Below are positions 34,161 through 44,852 of a stretch of 44,852 nt of DNA, piece after piece (the first letter of the stretch is position 1; each line of letters opens with the position of its first letter). The notes beneath the pieces are model-generated. The model did not search any database, was not told the origin of the DNA, and saw only the letters and a program-made list of their open reading frames with translations. Origin of the DNA: Salpingoeca rosetta (lineage: Eukaryota; Opisthokonta; Choanoflagellata; Craspedida; Salpingoecidae); contig NW_004754905.1 of assembly GCF_000188695.1 (NCBI RefSeq), forward strand, positions 272,860-317,711, in the 5' to 3' direction. The position numbers were made by a program, and so were the translations under genes.

Positions 34161-35000
34161 ATATGTTCACTGACTTTGAAGGGATCTGCAGCAGCGTCTC
34201 GCCCACTTCCGTGGTCTCCGTCGCAAAGAGGCCGTTGCCCATCCCTGCGCCACTCACGCCAACTTCAACCTATGGCAGTGGCAACAGTACACGCTTGAGT
34301 GCTGGAAGCACACGCACACGTTCGACAATGTTCACATGGGCTACACTGCAGCGTGGATGTGTCAATGCCCGCAATCACACACTCCATCACACACACACAC
34401 ACTCACCCGCACACACACACACACTCAATCACACACACTCACTCACTCAATCACACACACTCACTCACTCACCACCCCCCCCCCCCCACACACACACACA
34501 CACACCTTTTGGATGATCGCCCCCTCAGCTCGCAGCCACGCCTCGAGGGTGGTAAAGTCCGATGTGCCTGCTGCATCTCGGGCGATGCCAGTGCCCTGCT
34601 TCCGCCTCAGCCGCTGAACCAGTTCCCTGACCTTCAGGTGGTCCTCCCACAGCTCGTCATCGCTCGCATTCGGCTCCAAAGGCTCGCGAACCACTAACAC
34701 AACAGTCAACGTGGGTGAGGCCTTGAGTCATGCATGCAAGGTCCTGAACGAAGATGCATGCATGACACATCTGCGTTTGACGGCAAGCACGCGCAAGCTT
34801 TTTCAAACGCCATCAACGAATGAAAAGAAGAGAAAACTCAAACGAAGGCACGCGAACAAGCGATCCAAGCAGACAAACAACAAGCCTACAGCGGTAACGG
34901 CAGCCACCGCGGCACCATCGTCGACATCGACATCACTCAACATCGCCATCATCACGCACCACACGCACCAACCTGCGTACAGTTGCGCGATGGCAGCCAT
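30560..35000 (-). CDS. SETD3: SETD3-like protein methyltransferase (SET + Rubisco-LSMT-type), interrupted by assembly gap
   Basis: Exons: 35000-34973, 34693-34506, 34269-34159, 34044 (or 34060)-33994, 33728-33667, 33499-33331, 33004-32717, [gap], 32507-32441, 31962-31855, 31500-31434, 31223-31138 and 30801-30560. About 488 codons are visible. Motifs in order match SETD3: ELWEDHLKVRELVQRLRRKQ, GMGNGLFATETTEVGETLLQIP, MLSAMPNLALAVHLLAE, YIATLPSSFPLPMTWSERDI, RNVARQYCYLY, FVWAVCAVMSRQNSIP, CMNYGQRSN and the LSMT-type substrate-binding region (RLMLLKNLG, PHPLDPQLLAALRV). Animal SETD3 is a cytosolic enzyme that methylates actin His73. The exon that should carry the SET motif around Asn-His (WDMxNH in SETD3) is absent, at the place of the N gap. 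A Lys/Gly/Thr-rich insert precedes FVYDDFVWAV. The C-terminal region is shorter than in animals. The exon 3/4 junction is uncertain. Confidence 0.87.
30802..31137 (-). repeat. Last SETD3 intron: CA tract at acceptor and (ATCAC)n
   Basis: Plus-strand (GT)n at 30807-30928 reads as sense (CA)n running to the acceptor (TAG at 30804-30802). An (ATCAC)n pentanucleotide array lies at about 31056-31110. Confidence 0.88.
32543..32642. other. Assembly gap (100 N)
   Basis: One hundred N lie within a SETD3 intron, flanked by plus-strand GT (32521-32540) and CA (32643-32717) tracts. The fixed round length suggests a gap of unknown true size. Confidence 1.
33005..33330 (-). repeat. SETD3 intron 6 with ACAAC/ACAC repeats
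   Basis: Plus-strand arrays of acaacacaac, cagcacaacc and (CA)n at about 33103-33330 read as GT/GTTGT-rich sequence on the sense strand, starting at the donor (33330). Confidence 0.85.
34381..34505 (-). repeat. SETD3 intron 2 with CA/ACTC/C-run repeats
   Basis: The plus strand has cacacacactcac, actcaatc and C11 followed by (CA)n. On the sense strand the donor at 34505 begins GTGTGTGT followed by a G run. Confidence 0.88.
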
Positions 35001-35139
35001 GTTGTGTCTTTTTGTGTGTCACTTGTCGACGCAAAAATAACCACTGCAATTTGCAACGCGCAGCCACTGCAATTGGCAAAAAGACAGCAAGCAGCACCGC
35101 AAAGATAAGAAGCAAGCAGGAAGCCTGCTCTCCTGCACG
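35001..35139. promoter_or_regulatory. Short bidirectional promoter SETD3-like / LRR kinase
   Basis: Only 139 bp separate the two divergent start codons. An imperfect 16-bp direct repeat (ccactgcaatttgcaa at 35041-35056, ccactgcaattggcaa at 35064-35079) is spaced 23 bp apart. The first copy contains an 11-bp palindrome (tgcaa-t-ttgca). The second contains attgg, an inverted CCAAT box. Confidence 0.6.
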
Positions 35140-39209
<4,070 letters not shown>

Positions 39210-39641
39210 TTGTGTGTGTGTGTGTGTGTGTGCATTCGCGTGCACCTTTCGTCTCCTGCCCCAGTTGTTGTTTGTTTCCGCCGCCTTCATGATACCATCC
39301 ATACCCGCGGTGCATCGTTCTGTTTCTTTGGCTGCTTTCTGGTTTTGTTACCGTTTTCTGTTGCAGAAGGCACATGCCATCAATAGCGAATAAAATGAAG
39401 GCCGCTGCGCCCAAACCAGCACATGAAGAAAGGGTAAGGAGCAGGAGCAAACACGTGAACACGTGAACACGCGAGCGTTTGAATCAGAAAGCCGCTCCAA
39501 ACGAGGAATGAGCAAGGAGGCGCAACACTACGCGCATGAAGAAGCGCGCACACTTGCAAAGTGCACACGTACACGCACATGCACACATCTTCCCCCCCCC
39601 CCACATACATACCCCCACACACATACTTCCACCACCACCCA

Positions 39642-39717
<76 letters not shown>

Positions 39718-39720
39718 CCG
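39210..39720. other. Convergent 3' region LRR kinase / gene C
   Basis: GT repeats follow the kinase stop (39212-39232). Plus-strand (CA)n at 39645-39716 directly abuts the gene C stop codon. No gene is seen. Confidence 0.6.
39389..39394 (+). terminator. Candidate polyadenylation signal AATAAA of the LRR kinase gene
   Basis: AATAAA lies 180 bp after the stop codon, in the right orientation. Evidence is motif and position only. Confidence 0.45.
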
Positions 39721-40965
39721 TCAGCAGCCCGGGTCGATGATGAGGACGTCAGTAGAGATGAGCCCGTTGCCTGCAAGCACGCCATCATGCCATTTGATGC
39801 TGCCGGCCGATGCAGGGAGCGAGGTGGTGTCGGAGGTGTTGGCTGTCGGGTGGACGATGAGGACAGATTCCGCGGACAAAGGGATGCCAAAGATGCGACC
39901 GTCTGGCGCCAACACGCCTCCAAGCCACTTGAAGTCGTTGCCTGGGAGGCCGGTGATGGTCGTTTTATCGGCTGTGTTGGTGGCGGGGTTGATGACAAGA
40001 ACGGTCGTCTCGCTTGCCGGGATGCCGTAGATGAGGCCGTTGCCTGCAAGCACGGTGCCGTACCACTTGCTGAAGCCTGTCAATCCGGCAATTGACGTGG
40101 TGTCGGCCGTGTTGGTGGCCGGGTCGATGATGAGGACAGCCTCCGAGTTGTGTGGGACGCTGTAGATGAGGTTGTTGTCTGCCAGCACGCCGCCGTACCA
40201 ATTGCAGCAGGAATCCCCCGGTGGCGGGATGGACGTGGTGTCTGTCGTGTTGTTGGCCGGGTCGACGATGAGGACAGGCGACACCCCCCAGGGAATGCCG
40301 TAGATGAGCCCATTGCTCGCCACAACGCCACTTCTCCACTTGCCGCCCCCTTCTCCAGAGGACAACCCGCCAAGGGTGCTTGTGTCCACGGTGTTGGCGC
40401 GTGGGTCGATGATGAGCACGGAGGTGGCGCTTTCGGGAAACCCGTAGATGAGGCCGTTGTCCGCAAGCACGCCACCGGCCCACTTGCTACCTGCCTCAGG
40501 CAGGCCCGAGATGGATGTTGTGTCGGCGGTGTTGGTGGCGGGGTCGATGATGAGCACCGAGCCAGAGACATAGGGGATGCCGTAGATGAGGCCGTTGCTG
40601 GCCAGAACACCGCCAATCCAGTCGCTTCTTGCGGTGCCGACGCCTGCGATTGTTGTGGCGTCAGCGCGAGGCGGTACCCCGATGGCGCACAGGCGCGAGT
40701 TGAGGATGTCGTTTCTCGCCTCCTGCTCAGCAAGCGCCCTTGCCTGTGCCGAAAATGAGGCTCGGAGCGTTGCCAGCTCCTCCACCACGTCCACGCCGTT
40801 CACGAACACTGTTTGAAGTGCAGGCTCGCTGGTGTTGATGTGCAGCGCGCCGTGGTCGTCCTCCATCATCACCACCTCGCCGTGCAGTCGCGGGACGGTG
40901 AGTGTGAGCGTGAGGAATGTTAGAAGGAGGGTGGTGGTGGGGAGGTTTGGAGGACGCGGTGTCAT
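39721..40965 (-). CDS. Propeller-family protein C: secreted coiled-coil plus seven-repeat protein, short last repeat
   Basis: A single exon of 414 codons starts at ATG 40965. The signal peptide is LLLTFLTLTLTVPRLHG, with the mature start EVVMMEDDHGALHINTS. VFVNGVDV and a coiled coil (SAQARALAEQEARNDIL) precede the stalk Cys (RLCAIG). Seven repeats follow, with the cleanest family consensus (GVLASNGLIYGIP, VLIIDPATNTADTTSISGL). Repeat 3 carries an inserted PPPGDSCCNW with two extra Cys. The final repeat reads NGLISTDVLIIDPGC and lacks the six residues YGIPxx-type that other members have there. Sense CA repeats lie immediately upstream (40981-41159 on plus) and GT immediately after the stop. 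The first 46 residues differ from D at one position. Confidence 0.87.
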   Translation of the reverse strand: MTPRPPNLPTTTLLLTFLTLTLTVPRLHGEVVMMEDDHGALHINTSEPALQTVFVNGVDVVEELATLRASFSAQARALAEQEARNDILNSRLCAIGVPPRADATTIAGVGTARSDWIGGVLASNGLIYGIPYVSGSVLIIDPATNTADTTSISGLPEAGSKWAGGVLADNGLIYGFPESATSVLIIDPRANTVDTSTLGGLSSGEGGGKWRSGVVASNGLIYGIPWGVSPVLIVDPANNTTDTTSIPPPGDSCCNWYGGVLADNNLIYSVPHNSEAVLIIDPATNTADTTSIAGLTGFSKWYGTVLAGNGLIYGIPASETTVLVINPATNTADKTTITGLPGNDFKWLGGVLAPDGRIFGIPLSAESVLIVHPTANTSDTTSLPASAGSIKWHDGVLAGNGLISTDVLIIDPGC

Positions 40966-41861
<896 letters not shown>

Positions 41862-43118
41862 TCAGCAGCCCGGGTCGATGATGAGGACGTGCTCGTGGTT
41901 GAAGGGAATGGCGTAGATGAGGCCGTTGTCTGCAAGCACGCCGTCAAACCACTTGCTGCTGCCCTCTGTCACGGGAAGCGACGTGATGTCGACCGTGTTC
42001 GTGGCCGGGTCGATGATGAGCACGGATGAGGCAGAGTGTGGAAAGCCGATGATGCGGCCGTCCGCCACCCGTGCGCCGCCCTGCCACTTGAAGCTGTTGT
42101 CGGGGAGGTCGGTGATGGAGGTGGTGTCGGCAGCGTTGGTGGCTGGGTCGATGATGAGCACAAACGTCTCCACGTACGGGATGCAATAAATGAGCCCGTT
42201 GCTGGCGAGCACGGCGCCGCGCCAGCCACCGCCACGGCTGGCCAAGCCAACAAGGCTGGTGGTGTCTGTCGTGTTTGTGGCCGGGTCGATGATGAGCACG
42301 GCCTGCGCGTTGCTTGGCATGCAGTAGATGCGTCCGTTGCGCGCCTGCACACCGCCATACCACTTGAACGGGTCTGTTCCAACGCTGGCTATGGCCGTGG
42401 TGTCGGTGGCGTTGGTCACTGGGTCAACGATGAGGACCGAGGAGGCGGACCACGGAATGCCATAGATGAGCCCGTTGTCAGCGACAATACCGCTGATCCA
42501 CTTGACCGATTCCGATGGCAGGTTCCCAAGCGTCGTTGTGTCGGTGGCGTTTGTGCTGGGGTCGATGAGGAGGACAGCCTGCGAGCTTGTTGGGAAGCCA
42601 AACACGAGGTCGTTTGCTTGCACTGCCCCCGCCCAGTGCTCACCCTCTGGGATGGTGATGGTCGTCGTGTCCACCGCCTTTGTCACTGGGTCGATGATGA
42701 GCACGAAAGCGGAGTTGTAGGGGATGCCGTAGATGAGGCCGTTGCTGGCCAGCACGCCACCAATCCAGTCTTCGCCTCCGGTGCCGACGCCAGTCAGTGT
42801 TGTGGAGTCTGCCGATGGTGGAAAGCGGCGACACAGGGCAGCCCGATTCTGCCGATCCCTCTGCTGCAGCTCCTCGTTCACGCGCCGCTGCACTGCCAGC
42901 ATGCTCTCCTGTTCCTGAATCGCCCCAAACAGCTTGCCCACGTCCACGCCGTTCACGAACACGCGGTCGTTCACTGGATTGCTCGTGTTGATGTGCAGCG
43001 CGCCGTGGTCGTCCTCCATCATCACCACCTCGCCGTGCAGTCGCGGGACGGTGAGTGTGAGCGTGAGGAATGTTAGAAGGAGGGTGAGGGTGGGGAGGTT
43101 TGGAGGACGCGGTGTCAT
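41862..43118 (-). CDS. Propeller-family protein D: secreted coiled-coil plus seven-repeat protein
   Basis: A single exon of 418 codons starts at ATG 43118. The upstream in-frame His/Thr run is a translated CA repeat and is rejected. The signal peptide and mature start are nearly identical to C (LLLTFLTLTLTVPRLHG, EVVMMEDDHGALHINTS). The sequence then diverges: VFVNGVDVGKLF, coiled coil (QEQESMLAVQRRVNEELQQR), stalk Cys (ALCRRFPPSA) and seven repeats. Repeats 4 and 5 carry IYCMP and IYCIP. The last repeat is complete (NGLIYAIPFNHEHVLIIDP) and ends Gly-Cys. It is probably secreted and N-glycosylated (NTS, NAT, NTT sequons). It is divergent from E, with 268 bp between start codons. Confidence 0.87.
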   Translation of the reverse strand: MTPRPPNLPTLTLLLTFLTLTLTVPRLHGEVVMMEDDHGALHINTSNPVNDRVFVNGVDVGKLFGAIQEQESMLAVQRRVNEELQQRDRQNRAALCRRFPPSADSTTLTGVGTGGEDWIGGVLASNGLIYGIPYNSAFVLIIDPVTKAVDTTTITIPEGEHWAGAVQANDLVFGFPTSSQAVLLIDPSTNATDTTTLGNLPSESVKWISGIVADNGLIYGIPWSASSVLIVDPVTNATDTTAIASVGTDPFKWYGGVQARNGRIYCMPSNAQAVLIIDPATNTTDTTSLVGLASRGGGWRGAVLASNGLIYCIPYVETFVLIIDPATNAADTTSITDLPDNSFKWQGGARVADGRIIGFPHSASSVLIIDPATNTVDITSLPVTEGSSKWFDGVLADNGLIYAIPFNHEHVLIIDPGC

Positions 43119-43386
<268 letters not shown>

Positions 43387-44694
43387 ATGAACAACACGTT
43401 TAGCAGGAGGGTGGTGGTGGTGTGGTTGGTGGTGACGGCGTTGTTGACGGTGAGCGACCATCACCACCGTTGGCATCGATGCATGGGCGAGGTGGTGTTG
43501 GCAGAGGATGACGCAGGCGCGTTCCACGTCAACACGAGTGACCCAACAACGCAGCCCGTGCTGGTGAACGGGTTGAACATGAACAGGCTGTTCGAGACAG
43601 TTGCGGCGCACCAGAGCACGTTGCAGGAGCACGGAGCGGTGGCGCAGGCGCAGCAGCGCGTGATTGATGCGCAGGAGCGCACCATTCGCTTACAGCAGGC
43701 AAGGGTCGATGCCCTGAGAGCGGAGGTGTGCCGTGCGAGCGTGCGGCAGGACTTTGGGCAGTTTGGGGTCGCGGGGAACAAGTGGGTTGGCGGCGTGCTG
43801 GCGCGCAACGGCCTGATCTACGCTGCGCCGTACAACGCTGACGCCGTCCTCATCATCGACCCCAGCACCACCACGGCAGACACAACCACGATCCACGAGA
43901 TTGGCGGAGGCATACACAAGTGGGCTGGTGCTGTGCTGGCACATAATGGACTCGTGTACATGTTTCCGGCATCGAGGGCAGAGGTGCTTGTGCTCAACCC
44001 GGAGACAAACGCAACCGACACCACGACGCTGCATTCGCTGGGGTCGAGCCAGTACAAGTGGTTCAGCGGCATGGTTGCGGACAACGGGCTCGTCTTTGGC
44101 GTGCCTTATTCTGCCACATCCGTGCTCATCATCGACCCCACCACCAACGCCACCGACATCAGCACCTTGTCTGGTCTTCCCACGGACGGCCAGAAGTGGT
44201 ACAACGCCGTTCAGGCGCCCAACGGCCTTGTCTATTGCGTTCCATCCACGGCGTCGTTTGTCCTCATCATTGACCCTGTTTCTCTCCGAATGGACACCAC
44301 GACCATACAAGGGCTTGGGGCGGGGCTCTACAAATGGCTCGGCGGCGTGCTTGCAGGCAACGGCCGCATCTACGCCATTCCTGCGCGGAACGCCACCGTG
44401 CTTGTCATAGATCCGGCCACCAACACCACGGACGCGCTTGTCGTTGCTGAGCAGACCACCTCGGCCAAGGGGATCGGTGCTGTGCTTGCCCCCAACGGCA
44501 ACATCATCGGAATTCCACACGACGCCGCGTCCGCCCTCATCTTTGACCCGCGCACCAACACCACGGACACGACCTCCATCAGCGCCCTTGCTGGAACATC
44601 CAGGTGGTTTGGCGGTGTGCTTGCAGGCAACGGTCTCATCTACGGCATCCCAAGCTTTGCAGACCACATACTCGTCATCGACCCAGGGTGTTGA
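43387..44694 (+). CDS. Propeller-family protein E: secreted coiled-coil plus seven-repeat protein
   Basis: A single exon of 435 codons starts at ATG 43387 (acc-ATG-A context). A signal anchor or peptide (VVVVWLVVTALLTVSD) is followed by a His-rich stretch, and then GEVVLAEDDAGAFHVNTSDP, VLVNGLNMNRLF and a long heptad coiled coil (QAQQRVIDAQERTIRLQQ) before the stalk Cys (AEVCRASV). The seven repeats share with B the variants NGLVYMFP (repeat 2), IYC/VYC (repeat 4), TDALVVAEQT (repeat 5) and NGNIIGIP (repeat 6). Repeat 6 has KGIG where others have KWxG. The protein ends IDPGC. Function unknown; the B/E resemblance dates to before the C/D duplication. Confidence 0.87.
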   Translation: MNNTFSRRVVVVWLVVTALLTVSDHHHRWHRCMGEVVLAEDDAGAFHVNTSDPTTQPVLVNGLNMNRLFETVAAHQSTLQEHGAVAQAQQRVIDAQERTIRLQQARVDALRAEVCRASVRQDFGQFGVAGNKWVGGVLARNGLIYAAPYNADAVLIIDPSTTTADTTTIHEIGGGIHKWAGAVLAHNGLVYMFPASRAEVLVLNPETNATDTTTLHSLGSSQYKWFSGMVADNGLVFGVPYSATSVLIIDPTTNATDISTLSGLPTDGQKWYNAVQAPNGLVYCVPSTASFVLIIDPVSLRMDTTTIQGLGAGLYKWLGGVLAGNGRIYAIPARNATVLVIDPATNTTDALVVAEQTTSAKGIGAVLAPNGNIIGIPHDAASALIFDPRTNTTDTTSISALAGTSRWFGGVLAGNGLIYGIPSFADHILVIDPGC

Positions 44695-44852
44695 AGGGGG
44701 GTGGGGGGATGAATGTGTGTGTGGGTCTGGGTCTGGGTGTGGGTCTGGGTGTGTTTGCTTTGTGGGTGTGGGTGTGTGTGGGTGTGTTTGCTTTGTGGGT
44801 GTGCGTGTGTGTGGTGTGTGTGGTGTGTGTGGTGTGTGTGGTGTGTGTGGTG
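44695..44852 (+). repeat. GT-rich minisatellite at window end
   Basis: After the gene E stop come gggtctgggt units, a roughly 36-bp duplicated block containing tttgctttgtgggtgtg, and tandem gtgtgtgtg-gt units to the window edge. The sequence is GT-rich on the sense strand of E. Confidence 0.85.

Overview
The window is nuclear DNA of a eukaryote with GC-rich coding sequence and spliced genes. The gene set (CAF-1 p60, RasGEF, SETD3-like methyltransferase, macro-domain PARP, LRR receptor kinase with a TKL/Tyr-like kinase) and the protist style (giant low-complexity exons, paralogous secreted proteins) suggest a unicellular relative of animals. A choanoflagellate is my best guess, but the sequence does not prove it. 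One 100-N assembly gap lies at 32543-32642.

Layout: 1-1360 (-) is the 5' part of a CHAF1B (CAF-1 p60) gene. It is divergent from a 19-exon Ras-family GEF gene at 2019-12415 (+). A small intronless gene with a possible papain-like/NlpC-type His and Asn-Cys signature lies at 12842-13435 (-). Two tandem secreted beta-propeller-like genes (A, B) occupy 14006-17466 (+). A very large PARP14-like gene (RRM/KH-like modules, macro domain, PARP catalytic domain) runs 29378-18586 (-), with a possible transmembrane microprotein ORF overlapping its start codon by ATGA. A SETD3-like gene spans 35000-30560 (-) and contains the assembly gap. An LRR receptor kinase at 35140-39209 (+) shares a 139-bp divergent promoter with it. 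Three more propeller-like genes follow: C (39721-40965, -), D (41862-43118, -) and E (43387-44694, +).

The most novel content is the five-member family A-E. Each member has a signal peptide, a conserved N-terminal motif (around HINTS and VNGV), a heptad coiled coil ending in one Cys, and seven ~46-residue repeats related in style to YVTN/NHL propeller repeats, ending in Asp-Pro-Gly-Cys (Glu in A). I predict a secreted, coiled-coil-oligomerised seven-bladed propeller closed by a disulphide. C/D and B/E are the closest pairs.

A second unusual property is the strand polarity of dinucleotide repeats. Read on the sense strand of each gene, GT repeats follow exons (next to donors or stop codons) and CA repeats precede exons (next to acceptors or start codons). 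Several introns carry both and could form GU:CA hairpins joining the splice sites. This repeat content probably also explains three apparent defects: the gap that removes the SET-domain Asn-His exon, a missing kinase C-lobe exon, and one-base frame breaks in the PARP gene.

Exon boundaries were derived by eye from GT/AG sites, phase continuity and family conservation. No transcript data were available.
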